A DNA stretch of 64,000 nt from NCBI RefSeq assembly GCF_013839425.1, contig NZ_JACDNP010000003.1:62001-126000 (forward strand), written 5' to 3'. Shown here one piece after another: positions 26,492-35,158 of the stretch; position 1 is the first letter of the stretch; the number at the start of each line of letters is the position of its first letter. The position numbers and the translations under genes are program-made. Under the pieces are notes generated by a model. It was not told the origin of the DNA. It did not search any database and saw only the letters and a program-made list of their open reading frames with translations. The DNA comes from Halorhabdus salina. Its GTDB lineage: Archaea > Halobacteriota > Halobacteria > Halobacteriales > Haloarculaceae.

Positions 26492-27115
26492 ATGGACGAA
26501 TCGGTCACAGTCGTTGTCCCGACCCGAGACGAAGCGGATCGAATCGGCGGGATCGTCGCGACGCTCGTCGCGACCTACGATGTGCTCGTCGTCGACGACG
26601 GCTCCGATGACGCCACGGCTGCTGCTGCCGAAGCTGCCGGCGCGAGTGTCGTCTCCCACGACGCTCCACAGGGTCGTGCCGATGCACTCCGGACGGGGTT
26701 TGCCCACGTCGACGGGGATCTCGTCGCGATGTTCGAACCGACCGGCGAGTACGATCCCGAGGAGGTCGCTGACGTCGTTGCCCCGCTTGTTGATGGTGAG
26801 GCGGACATCGTGTTCGGAACGCGATCGGAACTCGACCGGATTTCGGAGTGGGTGTTGAACAAGCTGGTCACTCGAACAACTGGCGTCCCGGACCCCTCGA
26901 CCGACGTGTGGGCAATCAGGGCATCGGCGCTCCCTCACGTTACTGTTGGTCCCGTCTGTGACTGTGGCGTCGTCGCACTCGACGCAACGGCTGCGGACCT
27001 CCGCATCGAGACGGTAGACATCTCGTTCCGGGAACTAACCGGGCCTCGTGATCTTGCGTGGTATCACCTCCGCCAACTCGGGACTGTCCTTCGTCACCTC
27101 CTCGTCGGCCAGTAA
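26492..27115 (+). CDS. Family 2 glycosyltransferase-like protein, short form
   Basis: The 207-residue sequence starts with the GT-A nucleotide-binding pattern SVTVVVPTRDEADRIGGIVA, then VLVVDDGSDDATAAAAEAAGA and GRADALRTGF, as in GT2 dolichyl-phosphate sugar synthases. The usual metal-binding DxD/DADLQ region is replaced by AMFEPTGEYDPEEV, so metal binding and catalysis are doubtful. There is no C-terminal membrane anchor. It may be a degenerate or regulatory relative. It is divergent from rpl15e. Confidence 0.65.
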   Translation: MDESVTVVVPTRDEADRIGGIVATLVATYDVLVVDDGSDDATAAAAEAAGASVVSHDAPQGRADALRTGFAHVDGDLVAMFEPTGEYDPEEVADVVAPLVDGEADIVFGTRSELDRISEWVLNKLVTRTTGVPDPSTDVWAIRASALPHVTVGPVCDCGVVALDATAADLRIETVDISFRELTGPRDLAWYHLRQLGTVLRHLLVGQ

Positions 27116-27238
27116 CGCGACTTCTAAAAACGCTAGTCACTGCGACTGCAGATTGGCATTTGATATAGCAAAATATAGTTTATCGGTACTGCGCGCGAGA
27201 ACTATCAATCCGGAATGACACTGGATATAATGCCGTTT

Positions 27239-28138
27239 TCAGGCAGTTACTGACTCGAACGTCCCGTTTTCGATCGCACGTGCGCACGCGGACGGGTCGA
27301 TATCGTCGGTCTGGCTGGGGTATTTCCGCTCGAAGTACCCGATGATGTTTTCGACGTCACGTTGCAATAACTCCGCGGCGTTCTCGTGGTCGGTTTCGAC
27401 GGCCTGTGGCCAGTCGAATATCGTCACGCCGTCCTCACCGACGAAGACGTTGTACTCACTCATGTCGGCGTGGACGTAGCCGCCTTCGTAGGCACTGGCA
27501 ACTTCCTGGAGAATGAGGTCCAGTACAGGACGGACTTGCCCCGGTTCGAGTTTGGTCCGGGAGAGCTCGACGCCGTCCATCCGTTCCATAATGATCGCGT
27601 GACGGTTGTGATCGACCGGTCTCGGCACGCTTACCCCAGGGTAGAGGTCCTCCAATGCGGTGTACTCGCGTTCGGCTGCTTTCCGCGCCGTGTACAACCA
27701 AGAAACATGCTCGCGATCGGCGGTATACTCCCGTTCACGCATCACTTCCCGGAAATTCGTGTATCCCTCGCGGTGGTACTTCAGGGCTAGTGGCTTGTAG
27801 GAGCGGACTTCGTAGACGTCACTTTCTTTGCCGACGCCCAGGCTCGACCCGACTCCCTCGATCGTTTCGCGTTCGGCGAAGGTATGCAACGCCAGCGCGT
27901 CGTACCCCTCGAATGTAAGTCGAAATCCTGTGTACTGGATCGTCTTGCGCTCGACCAGGTCACGATCCTCACAGCGGTCTAACCGGTAATCGACGTCCTC
28001 TGCGGTCAGCCGGGAAAATTCCGGGAGCTTTTCCCGGGCGACCCACTCCGAGAAGCGCATTCCCTGCTCGATCCCGGAGAGTAGATGGAAATCCTCGGGT
28101 TCTAACTCCGCGAGGTGCGGCGCGACGTTCGAGACCAT
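27239..28138 (-). CDS. rio2: RIO-type serine/threonine protein kinase Rio2
   Basis: The 299-residue protein has the N-terminal winged helix of Rio2 (1-90). The RIO kinase domain follows: LGVGKESDVYEV (flexible P-loop), ALKYHREGYTNFREV (catalytic Lys), VHADMSEYNVFVG (catalytic Asp) and IFDWPQAV (metal Asp). Rio2 acts in small-subunit ribosome maturation. It starts at 28138 with MVSNVAPHL and is divergent from endonuclease IV, leaving about 160 bp for two promoters. Confidence 0.92.
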   Translation of the reverse strand: MVSNVAPHLAELEPEDFHLLSGIEQGMRFSEWVAREKLPEFSRLTAEDVDYRLDRCEDRDLVERKTIQYTGFRLTFEGYDALALHTFAERETIEGVGSSLGVGKESDVYEVRSYKPLALKYHREGYTNFREVMREREYTADREHVSWLYTARKAAEREYTALEDLYPGVSVPRPVDHNRHAIIMERMDGVELSRTKLEPGQVRPVLDLILQEVASAYEGGYVHADMSEYNVFVGEDGVTIFDWPQAVETDHENAAELLQRDVENIIGYFERKYPSQTDDIDPSACARAIENGTFESVTA

Positions 28139-28300
28139 TACCCTCTATAGGAGGTTCGCGGGCAAAAGCCCGACGTGTCGGGGTAGAAAGTGGAGTTATA
28201 TACCAAATACGGATATATCTAATCCATCTCGGTCGGACTCTTCGTCGAGAGGCTTGTCACCTTCGAAGCGACTTTGAGCGCGCCAGTCGGATTTTCTGGT

Positions 28301-29134
28301 ATGCGAATCGGTGCACACACCTCGATCGCCGGCGGCGTCTCGAACGCCCTCGAGGAACAACTGGAGTACGATGGTAACTGCGGACAGATATTCTCTCACT
28401 CCCCGCAGGTTTGGCAGGATCCCTCTGTCGAGGACGAGGAAGCGACGGCGTTTCGTGACCGCTCGGCGGCGGCAGACGTCGGTCCGTGGGTTATCCACTC
28501 GTCGTATCTCGTCAACCTCTGTACCCCAAAGGACGACCTCCGAGCGAAATCGATCGACAGTCTCCAGCAGGAAGTCGAGGTCGCCGACGAGCTGGATATC
28601 GAGTACGTGAACGTCCACCTCGGGGCCCACACCGGTGCTGGTGTCGATACAGGGCTGGACAACGCCGCGAGCGCCCTCGATGAACTCGATGTGCCCGGCG
28701 ACGTGACGGTGTTGGTCGAGTCAGACGCCGGCAGCGGCACCAAGCTCGGCGGCGAGTTCGAACACCTGGCCACGGTCATCGAACGAAGCGACGAGGATCT
28801 CGGTATTTGCCTGGACACGGCCCACATGTTCGCCGCGGGCTATGATCTCTCGACAGCTGCGGCGGTCGAAGAGACCGTCGAGGAATTCGACGACGTGGTT
28901 GGTCTGGATTCCCTCGAATGTATCCACCTCAACGATTCCAAGCACGCCTGCGGGACGAACAAAGATGAACATGCCCACCTCGGCGAGGGGGAGATCGGCG
29001 AGGCAGGCATCGAAGCGGTCGTCTCTCATCCCGACCTCCGGGACCTGCCGTTCGTTCTCGAGACACCCACGGAGGACGGGCGCGGCTTCGCCTGGAACGT
29101 CAAGCGAGCCCGGGAATTGCGCCAGGACGCCTAA
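28301..29134 (+). CDS. nfo: Deoxyribonuclease IV (AP endonuclease)
   Basis: The 277-residue enzyme cleaves DNA 5' of abasic sites in base-excision repair, using three zinc ions in a TIM barrel. It starts [12 protein letters not shown]. Ligand-bearing segments in order are [51 protein letters not shown] and HAHLGEG, then the C-terminal FVLETP. ATG at 28301 is used. A methyltransferase gene follows after 60 bp. Confidence 0.92.
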   Translation: MRIGAHTSIAGGVSNALEEQLEYDGNCGQIFSHSPQVWQDPSVEDEEATAFRDRSAAADVGPWVIHSSYLVNLCTPKDDLRAKSIDSLQQEVEVADELDIEYVNVHLGAHTGAGVDTGLDNAASALDELDVPGDVTVLVESDAGSGTKLGGEFEHLATVIERSDEDLGICLDTAHMFAAGYDLSTAAAVEETVEEFDDVVGLDSLECIHLNDSKHACGTNKDEHAHLGEGEIGEAGIEAVVSHPDLRDLPFVLETPTEDGRGFAWNVKRARELRQDA

Positions 29135-29194
29135 CCATTCGGCTGGACAGTCGCTGATCGACTCGCTTTTCACCGGAGACAGCCAGGGTGACGT

Positions 29195-29989
29195 ATGCGC
29201 CGGTTCGACGCCGAGTATCTCGAACACACGCGCCGCGGGATGTGGGCGGAGTCCCGCGAGGCACTCTCCGCGCTCGACCTTCCGGCCCGCGATCGCGTCC
29301 TCGATGTCGGCTGTGGAACCGGCGAACTGACGCGTGTCCTTCGGGACGAGGCCGACGGCGACGTCGTTGGATGTGACGCCGACCCCGAATTGCTCACTCA
29401 CGTGGCACCACCGACCGTCGCCGGCGACGCCTATCGACTCCCGTTCCCGGACGATACCTTCGATCTCGTGGTCTGTCAAGCGCTCCTGATCAATCTCACT
29501 GAACCGGAGCGTTCCCTTGCGGAGTTCGTCCGCGTTTCGCGCGACAGCGTCGCGGTGATCGAACCGGACAACGCCGCCGTCACCGTCGAATCGACCGTCC
29601 CGACCGAAGCGTCTCTCGCCCGGAAAGCGCGAGGGCACTACCGCTCGGGCGTCGAGACGGATATTGCACTGGGGTCGGACCTGGGATCGTTGCTGGCGGC
29701 GTCCGGACTGGCATCGATCGATGTCGCTCGATACGATCACGCTCGGACGATCGAACCCCCATATTCACAGCAGCACCTCGAAGGTGCCAGACGAAAAGCC
29801 AGCGGACAAGGACTCGACGACGATCGGGCGACGATGTTGGCCGGCGATCTCTCCGTCGAGGCGTACGACGCGCTCCGTGAGCGCTGGCGGGAGATGGGGC
29901 GGGCTGTTATCGACCAAATGCGCGACGGCGTCTACGAGCGGACAGAAACGGTCCCGTTCTACGTCGCAACCGGCCACGTCCCGGAGTGA
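29195..29989 (+). CDS. Class I SAM-dependent methyltransferase
   Basis: The 264-residue protein has motif I VLDVGCGTGELTRVL (36-50), an acidic end of strand 2 (VVGCDADPELL) and PFPDDTFDLVVCQALLINL (motif II/III region) of the UbiE/COQ5-like group. The C-terminal half contains HLEGARRKASGQGLDDDR, which suggests a small-molecule or lipid substrate. The substrate is not predictable. It may be co-transcribed with nfo but there is no overlap. Confidence 0.78.
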   Translation: MRRFDAEYLEHTRRGMWAESREALSALDLPARDRVLDVGCGTGELTRVLRDEADGDVVGCDADPELLTHVAPPTVAGDAYRLPFPDDTFDLVVCQALLINLTEPERSLAEFVRVSRDSVAVIEPDNAAVTVESTVPTEASLARKARGHYRSGVETDIALGSDLGSLLAASGLASIDVARYDHARTIEPPYSQQHLEGARRKASGQGLDDDRATMLAGDLSVEAYDALRERWREMGRAVIDQMRDGVYERTETVPFYVATGHVPE

Positions 29990-30010
29990 TTTCTCGACAG
30001 AGCCCACCCT

Positions 30011-30664
30011 TCAGTGGACGTCACCACGAACGGTGACGCCACGCTCGCGTTCGCGTCGCTCTTGTAGCGTCTGTGCGGCCGCCGTGGCCTGCTGTTCCTC
30101 AGCACCCAACTGCTGGAGGGCCTCGGCGAGTGTGGGGAAGACGTACTCGCCCGCCCGGAGTTTTTCGAGTGCCTCTGACGACTGGGTGCCCTCAAGCCAG
30201 AGACAGACGCCTCGGGGATCGAGTACCTGTTCGTACGTCTCTCTGGCTAGTGCACCCTCGAGACGCCGGGTGACGTTGTCCTCGAAGGAGGCATTACAGA
30301 CCTCCAGATGGATTGGCTCGCCGTCTTCGGTCAGGTGGGCAGCCAGACACTGTTCGGGCGCGACGTGGCCGCTGGCGTTGGCTGTGACCGCTTCTTGATG
30401 ATCGCGGGCCCACTCTGTCCGAACCGTCTCGCCGATGCCCTCGACGCCCAACTCGGCGTTCAACGCCGTCGCTTCCTCGTCGGCTTGCCCGAATAGCAGG
30501 TCCTTGGTGAGGTAGACATCCAGTCTATCGACCGGATCGAGGCCGAGCGCCAGGTCGCCATACACCCACACCTCCCTGACTGGGACCGGCAACGTCTCGT
30601 TTTCGACCGTCTCGAGGAGGCCTTCGAGGCGGGAAACGGCCGTATCGCGGTCGAACTCAGTCAT
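30011..30664 (-). CDS. Haloarchaeal conserved protein, nucleotidyltransferase-like N-terminus
   Basis: The 217 residues start MTEFDRDTAVSRLEGLLE, followed by VREVWVYGDLALGLDPVDRLDVYL, which looks like the strand-turn of a minimal nucleotidyltransferase (G-D-x...DLDV). The second acidic pair is not clearly formed. The middle has HLTEDGEPIHLEVCNASFEDNV and the C-terminus is a Gln/Arg-rich helix. I recognise it only as a conserved haloarchaeal protein. ATG at 30664 was chosen because the upstream extension is Pro/Arg/Thr-rich. Confidence 0.58.
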   Translation of the reverse strand: MTEFDRDTAVSRLEGLLETVENETLPVPVREVWVYGDLALGLDPVDRLDVYLTKDLLFGQADEEATALNAELGVEGIGETVRTEWARDHQEAVTANASGHVAPEQCLAAHLTEDGEPIHLEVCNASFEDNVTRRLEGALARETYEQVLDPRGVCLWLEGTQSSEALEKLRAGEYVFPTLAEALQQLGAEEQQATAAAQTLQERRERERGVTVRGDVH

Positions 30665-30747
30665 CGGTCGCGTTCGGGTCGGGAGGGTCAAACGGTTTCC
30701 GGTCGTTGTGGGTGTTGTTTTTTCCGCCGCGGGTGACAACTCCCGCC

Positions 30748-31449
30748 ATGGAGTTCGACCGCTTCGGGGACGACAGCGATCCGGATCTGTTGTTCGTACT
30801 GGGTTGGGGGAATCGGCCGACACACGAGCCCGTTCGCTGGTTGCTCGACCGACTCGTCGAGAACTGGCAAGTCCACACGGCGACGCTGCCAGTCCACGTC
30901 ACAGATGTCCAACGCGAGTGGGTCGCTCCAGTCGCTGCGTATGCCGCCGATCTCACGGACCCTGCTGTCCTGGCCCACAGTGCCGGTGGACTCAGTGTCG
31001 CCCACGCCGATGTCGATGCGCGCACGACCACGTATCTCAGTCCGTGGTGGGGGTTCTCGCCGACGACCAGCGGTCGCATGCTGGACATCGTCGCCCGGAT
31101 CCCGCTCGACAGAAAACTCCTGCCGAGTGGCATCGACGGTGCGTCGCTGCTTGGCGAATACGCCACCGAGCGGCAGGTCGCTGATGGTGCCGATCGCGTC
31201 TCACCGCCCTTTCTCCGGACGGTCCAGCAGGCTCACCGGACGCTCCCCACTATCGGGGACGACGCCGTCGTCTTCTGTTCGCTGACCGACCAGGTCGTCT
31301 CGACGCAAGCGATCGGCGAACGCGTCCCAGCCGAGCGGATCTGTCTCTACGACGGGGGGCACGAACTGTTCTCGTCACGGTCGCGTGATCGACATCTCGA
31401 CACATTGCGTGCAGTGCTGTCCGAGGGGGCGGCCGGGCTGGAAGCGTAA
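30748..31449 (+). CDS. Alpha/beta-hydrolase-like protein
   Basis: This 233-residue protein shows a hydrolase triad: nucleophile Ser in VLAHSAGGLSVAHA (about 78), Asp in CSLTDQVVSTQAIGERV and His in YDGGHELFSS. The N-terminus, LLFVLGWGNRPTHEPVRWLLDRL, provides the first strand and oxyanion region. The substrate is unknown. It is divergent from the gene at 30011-30664 and 33 bp upstream of the NcsA gene. Confidence 0.7.
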   Translation: MEFDRFGDDSDPDLLFVLGWGNRPTHEPVRWLLDRLVENWQVHTATLPVHVTDVQREWVAPVAAYAADLTDPAVLAHSAGGLSVAHADVDARTTTYLSPWWGFSPTTSGRMLDIVARIPLDRKLLPSGIDGASLLGEYATERQVADGADRVSPPFLRTVQQAHRTLPTIGDDAVVFCSLTDQVVSTQAIGERVPAERICLYDGGHELFSSRSRDRHLDTLRAVLSEGAAGLEA

Positions 31450-31482
31450 TCCTCTCGGGCGCGGATCTCTGAGGGCCAGTGA

Positions 31483-32439
31483 ATGGATTGTGATCGGTGT
31501 GGCGAGGCGGCGGTGATGCACGCGGCTTACTCCGGAGCCCACCTCTGTGAGAAGCACTTCCGACACTCCCTAGAGAAGCGCGTTCGCCGTCGCATTCGCG
31601 AAGACGGCATCGTCCCCGAAACCGCCACTCCTGAAGACCCCGTTACGTGGTTGATCGGCCTCTCCGGTGGCAAGGATAGCGTCGTCCTCACGCAGATCCT
31701 CGCCGAGACCTTCGCTGAGGATCCCCGTATCGAACTCCTTGCCCTTTCGATTCACGAGGGGATCGAGGGGTATCGTGACGAGAGTCTCGACGCGGCTGAA
31801 TCGCTCACCGACGACCTGGGAGTTCGTCACGAGACGATCGCCTACGCAGAGGAATTCGGCGTTCGGATGGACGAAGTCGTCGAGGACGATCCCGAGGACA
31901 TGGCAGCCTGTGCGTACTGTGGTGTCTTCCGGCGCGACCTCCTCTCGACGTATGCCGAGGAGTTCACTGCAGATCTCTTGCTAACCGGCCATAATCTCGA
32001 CGACGAAGCAGAGACGGCACTGATGAACTTCCTTGAAGGCGATGTCGCCCAGATGGCAAAACACTTCGACGCGAGCCTGGGGCCGCTCGACGAGCGGACG
32101 CTAACCGATCGGCACGTCCCGCGCGCCAAGCCCCTTCGGGACGTCCCTGAAAAGGAGGTCGCGCTGTACGCGCGCCTCCGGGACCTCCCCGCACACATCA
32201 CGGAGTGTCCCCACGCCTCGGAATCGTTCCGTGGCGAGATACAGTCACTCTTGTACAAACTCGAAGAAGCGCATCCGGGGACTCGCCACTCGATCATGGC
32301 CGGATACGAACAGCTTGCACGGCAGGCGGCCCGGAACGTCGACCGAGACCGAGGCTACGCGTCGTGTGACACTTGTGGGCGACCGACGACGGGTGATCGG
32401 TGCCGGCGATGCCAGTTGTTAGATGCGCTGGGTGCCTGA
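31483..32439 (+). CDS. ncsA: tRNA 2-thiolation protein NcsA
   Basis: The 318-residue TtcA/Ctu1-family enzyme activates and thiolates U34 of tRNAs. It has an N-terminal zinc finger CDRCG...LCEKHF, the PP-loop LIGLSGGKDSVVL (57-69), Cys residues in CAYCGVFRRDLL, GHNLDDEAETALMN, and a C-terminal finger CDTCGRPTTGDRCRRC. In haloarchaea the sulfur comes through the ubiquitin-like SAMP2 pathway. It is convergent with ftsZ1 with a 44-bp gap. Confidence 0.9.
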   Translation: MDCDRCGEAAVMHAAYSGAHLCEKHFRHSLEKRVRRRIREDGIVPETATPEDPVTWLIGLSGGKDSVVLTQILAETFAEDPRIELLALSIHEGIEGYRDESLDAAESLTDDLGVRHETIAYAEEFGVRMDEVVEDDPEDMAACAYCGVFRRDLLSTYAEEFTADLLLTGHNLDDEAETALMNFLEGDVAQMAKHFDASLGPLDERTLTDRHVPRAKPLRDVPEKEVALYARLRDLPAHITECPHASESFRGEIQSLLYKLEEAHPGTRHSIMAGYEQLARQAARNVDRDRGYASCDTCGRPTTGDRCRRCQLLDALGA

Positions 32440-32483
32440 AAACGGAGGTACCTCGAACGGGACGAGTCCGATCGAGTGGTCGA

Positions 32484-33689
32484 TCAGTCGGTTCGGATGA
32501 CGTCCAGGCCGTGGTTCTGCTCGACGGCATCGCGACCGCCGTCGGTTTCACCGAAGCTTCGGTCGGCGCCACTGCCAGCATCGGTGCCGACGTTGCTGGC
32601 GGCGTCGAAGGAAGTATCCTCGACGTCGACGTCCTCGATAGCTTGCCGGGACTTGTTGGCCTGCTTCTGGGTCGTCGGGCCCAGGACCTGGGCCGACTGG
32701 ACACCGGTCATGATTGCCATGACGCGGACCTTGCCCTTGTACTCCTCCTCGATGCGGGCACCCCAGATGACGTTGGCGTTGGCCTCCAGGCGGTCGGTGA
32801 TATTACTCGCGATCCCCTCGGCCTCGTCTAAGGTCAGGTCGGGGCCGCCCGTGATGTGGACCAGGCCACCCGACGCGCCGCGGTAGTCGACGTCCAACAG
32901 TGGGTGGTTCATCGCGTCGGAGACGACCTCTTCGGTCTTGTTCTTGTCCTGGGTCTCGCCGACCAACATGACGGCAACACCGCCCTGGTTCATGATTGCG
33001 GACATGTCCGCGTAGTCTAGGTTGATCAGGCTCGGCTGGGTAATCGTCTCGGAGATGCCCTTGACCGTCTCGGCGATGATCTGGTCCATCACCGAGAAGG
33101 CCTTGCCGATCGGCAGGTTCGGGACGTAATCGAGCAAGCGGTTGTTGTCCAGAACGATGATCGAGTCGGCCTCGCCACGGAGCTCTTCGAGTCCTTCCTC
33201 GGCTTTGACCGTCCGGGCGCGCTCGACGTTGAACGGCGTCGACACCATGCCGACGACGATCGCGCCTTGCTCTTTGGCGATCTTCGAGACCACGGGGGCC
33301 GCACCAGTCCCGGTCCCGCCGCCCATGCCGGCCGTGACGAACACGAGATCGGCGTCGCCCAGCACTTCCTTGATCGTGCCCTGCGCCATCTCGGTGGCGC
33401 GCTCGCCCATCGATGGGTCGCCGCCCGCACCGAGGCCGTTGGTCAGGGACTTGCCGACGAGGATCTTCGTGTCGGCCTGGATCATCTTGAGGTGCTGTTT
33501 GTCGGTGTTCAGCGCGATCGTCTCGGCGCCGTCGACGCCGATGTTGTACAGCCGGTTGACGGTGTTGTTACCGGCACCCCCACAGCCGACGATCACGATG
33601 CGCGGGTCGCCGAACTCGTCACCGTCGGCGTCGACCTCCCGGCTTTCCTGTTCCTCGTGTTCGAGGGCCGAATTGACAATGTCCTGCAT
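32484..33689 (-). CDS. ftsZ1: Cell division protein FtsZ1
   Basis: 401 residues of tubulin-like GTPase that builds the division ring. The GTPase domain starts [17 protein letters not shown] (31-47), with the tubulin signature [12 protein letters not shown] (121-132) and the synergy-loop region [11 protein letters not shown]. The C-terminal tail after about residue 345 is acidic and ends [11 protein letters not shown], like the FtsZ1 clade whose tails end in GLDVIR. It follows the RHH gene by 3 bp, so the two share a transcript and probably the repeat-bearing promoter region upstream. Confidence 0.95.
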   Translation of the reverse strand: MQDIVNSALEHEEQESREVDADGDEFGDPRIVIVGCGGAGNNTVNRLYNIGVDGAETIALNTDKQHLKMIQADTKILVGKSLTNGLGAGGDPSMGERATEMAQGTIKEVLGDADLVFVTAGMGGGTGTGAAPVVSKIAKEQGAIVVGMVSTPFNVERARTVKAEEGLEELRGEADSIIVLDNNRLLDYVPNLPIGKAFSVMDQIIAETVKGISETITQPSLINLDYADMSAIMNQGGVAVMLVGETQDKNKTEEVVSDAMNHPLLDVDYRGASGGLVHITGGPDLTLDEAEGIASNITDRLEANANVIWGARIEEEYKGKVRVMAIMTGVQSAQVLGPTTQKQANKSRQAIEDVDVEDTSFDAASNVGTDAGSGADRSFGETDGGRDAVEQNHGLDVIRTD

Positions 33690-33692
33690 GGT

Positions 33693-33881
33693 CTACACCT
33701 TCGCCCACGTGCGCCGCTTGCGCTTTTCGGATGGGCGCTCCTTGCCGGTCTCTTGCTCGGCTAGCATATCTCGAACGGCCGCCCGGATCGCCTCGCTCCG
33801 GTTGGGGTATTCCCCCGTTTCGACCATTCGCTCGACCTCCTCGATCTGCTGCTTCGGAATCCGTAGTGTCACACGCTCCAT
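33693..33881 (-). CDS. Ribbon-helix-helix DNA-binding protein upstream of ftsZ1
   Basis: The 62-residue CopG/NikR-type RHH protein begins with the DNA-reading strand [19 protein letters not shown], followed by helix-turn-helix [17 protein letters not shown] and a basic tail [10 protein letters not shown]. Such dimers bind short repeated operators. Five GTAAGAC/GTCTTAC copies lie just upstream (33901-34057), a candidate autoregulatory site. With ftsZ1 3 bp downstream, this protein may set FtsZ1 levels. Confidence 0.82.
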   Translation of the reverse strand: MERVTLRIPKQQIEEVERMVETGEYPNRSEAIRAAVRDMLAEQETGKERPSEKRKRRTWAKV

Positions 33882-33900
33882 GTTTATTGTTCCCCTTTGG

Positions 33901-34057
33901 GTAAGACGGACGCAGCGAGTCGCCCGCTCGTCTTACACACAAGAACCGCCAGACAGCGGCCGGTTGCGCCCGGTACGCCACTGTGTAAGACAAGCCCGTC
34001 TTACGCATTACCGTACCACAGAGTGTGGGACTATAAAGGTTTCCCTGAGTGTAAGAC
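33901..34057 (-). promoter_or_regulatory. Cluster of five GTAAGAC/GTCTTAC operator-like repeats
   Basis: GTAAGAC occurs at 33901-33907, 33985-33991 and 34051-34057; its complement GTCTTAC is at 33930-33936 and 33998-34004. The 33985/33998 pair forms an inverted repeat with a 6-bp spacer. Three copies extend to GTGTAAGAC. The cluster fills the gap between the RHH-ftsZ1 operon and the RHH/zinc-ribbon gene. A TATA-like CTATAAAGG lies at 34031. Confidence 0.7.
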
Positions 34058-34109
34058 GCCCGATCGCAAACGCCAGAATTCAGGGCGTAGCGGTGCGTTT
34101 ACGCCTTGT

Positions 34110-34646
34110 TCACTGATCAAGCACGTCAGCAGCTGGCGTCCGACGACCGCAGCTCGGACAGAACCCCCAGTCCGACCGAAGTTCGTCGCCGCACTCACAG
34201 AAGATGCGACGCGATGCTTTCTCCCCGCAGTTCGGACAGTAGACGTGATCTCCCGAGACTGTCTCGCCACACTGTGAGCAGGTCCGTTCGCCGCCGTTGG
34301 TTTCCGGGTCGATACCAGCCGCTTCCTCAGCCGTCCGTTCGGCCGTCGGTTGTGGAGTCGATGTCGATACGGCTTCTTCCAGGGCGATGTTCACGTTGAC
34401 GTCCTGGGGCTCGGGCTGTGGTCGGAAACGCCCGTCCAGCCGGTCATCAAGGACGGCGTCGACACGGTCCGCGATGAGCTCGTCGAGACTCTCTTCGGCG
34501 GTGGCCGATTCCGTCTGAGTGGGCTCGGCTGTCTCGCCGTCGAGGTAGGCTCGCAACGCCTCGCGCATGACCTCGCTCTTGGAGGCGTCGAAGGTCTCCA
34601 ACCGATCGACGAGGTCGTCATCAGCGCGGAACGTGATCTTGCTCAT
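34110..34646 (-). CDS. RHH domain fused to double zinc ribbon
   Basis: The 178-residue protein starts with a ribbon-helix-helix unit, [19 protein letters not shown]...[14 protein letters not shown] (1-37). An acidic, Thr/Pro-rich linker of about 75 residues follows, then two zinc ribbons: [19 protein letters not shown] and [18 protein letters not shown]. The architecture suggests a DNA-bound regulator that recruits a partner through its ribbons. It lies upstream of the RHH-ftsZ1 operon on the same strand, separated by the repeat cluster. ATG at 34646 is preferred to 34658. Confidence 0.75.
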   Translation of the reverse strand: MSKITFRADDDLVDRLETFDASKSEVMREALRAYLDGETAEPTQTESATAEESLDELIADRVDAVLDDRLDGRFRPQPEPQDVNVNIALEEAVSTSTPQPTAERTAEEAAGIDPETNGGERTCSQCGETVSGDHVYCPNCGEKASRRIFCECGDELRSDWGFCPSCGRRTPAADVLDQ

Positions 34647-34765
34647 ACGGCCTGTCATACGCGTTGACAGCCAGCCTACTTCAATCTTCGTGACTGTCTG
34701 ACGCACGTCAGCGGTTGTGCTGGCGACCGGCCGACGCCGCCCGATTTCTCGGTTGGAATGATAAC

Positions 34766-34774
34766 CGTTAAGTC
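34766..34774 (+). promoter_or_regulatory. TATA-like box of tRNA-Tyr
   Basis: CGTTAAGTC lies 28-36 bp before the mature 5' end of tRNA-Tyr, with BRE-like ATGATAACC just upstream. The spacing fits transcription starting a few bases before the tRNA. Confidence 0.5.
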
Positions 34775-34801
34775 TCCCACCGGGCCTACGTTGGGGTGCA
34801 A

Positions 34802-34875
34802 CCGCCCTTAGCTCAGACTGGTAGAGCAGTCGACTGTAGATCGACTTGCCCCCCGTTCAAATCGGGGAGGGCGGA
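34802..34875 (+). tRNA. tRNA-Tyr (anticodon GTA)
   Basis: A 74-nt cloverleaf. The acceptor is CCGCCCT/AGGGCGG with discriminator A, the D-arm has AGCTCAGACTGGTAGAGCA, the anticodon stem TCGA/TCGA encloses CTGTAGA (anticodon GTA), and the T-arm is CCCCGTTCAAATCGGGG. CCA is not encoded. Its last 21 nt plus the first 6 flanking bases recur exactly 141 bp downstream. Confidence 0.95.
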
Positions 34876-35158
34876 CTCGTTCTGACGCCGACTGCGACCG
34901 AAGGGAGCCAGCGGCGTCTGTCGTGTAACCCACGACCCGATTTCGTGCTCGGAAGTCGCAGCCGACGAACGTAGTGAGTCGGACCGTCTTCCGGTGTTCA
35001 AATCGGGGAGGGCGGACTCGTTTTGTCGACGTAACACGTCGACTGTCGAGTATATCACTCCCCGATTTGAGCCTGGAAGTCGCAGCGGCCGAGCGTAGCG
35101 AGGCCGACCGTCTTCATCTGTTCAAATCGGGGAAAGAAAACGACGCAAGTAACGAGAG
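34876..35158. repeat. Palindrome array with a duplicated tRNA-Tyr 3' end
   Basis: The 27-nt text covering the tRNA-Tyr T-loop to 3' flank (34855-34881) is repeated exactly at 34996-35022, and a partial copy (GTTCAAATCGGGG) lies at 35120-35132. Between them are stems 34884-34890/34912-34918, 34920-34925/34931-34936 and 35025-35032/35036-35043. Two large nested hairpins span 34936-35008 and 35060-35132. Both carry the text GGAAGTCGCAGC...GACCGTCTTC, and the second has an 11-bp outer stem CCCCGATTTGA/TCAAATCGGGG. No gene is supported. Confidence 0.8.

Noticed and set aside
34996-35022. Second tRNA-Tyr-like sequence
   Set aside because: Only the T-loop to 3' end is present; there is no 5' acceptor strand, D-arm or anticodon arm, so it is a partial duplicate, not a tRNA gene.
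34876-35158. Integrated genetic element at tRNA-Tyr flanked by att sites
   Set aside because: The 3'-end copies are only 124-141 bp apart with no integrase or cargo, so an ordinary integrative element does not fit.
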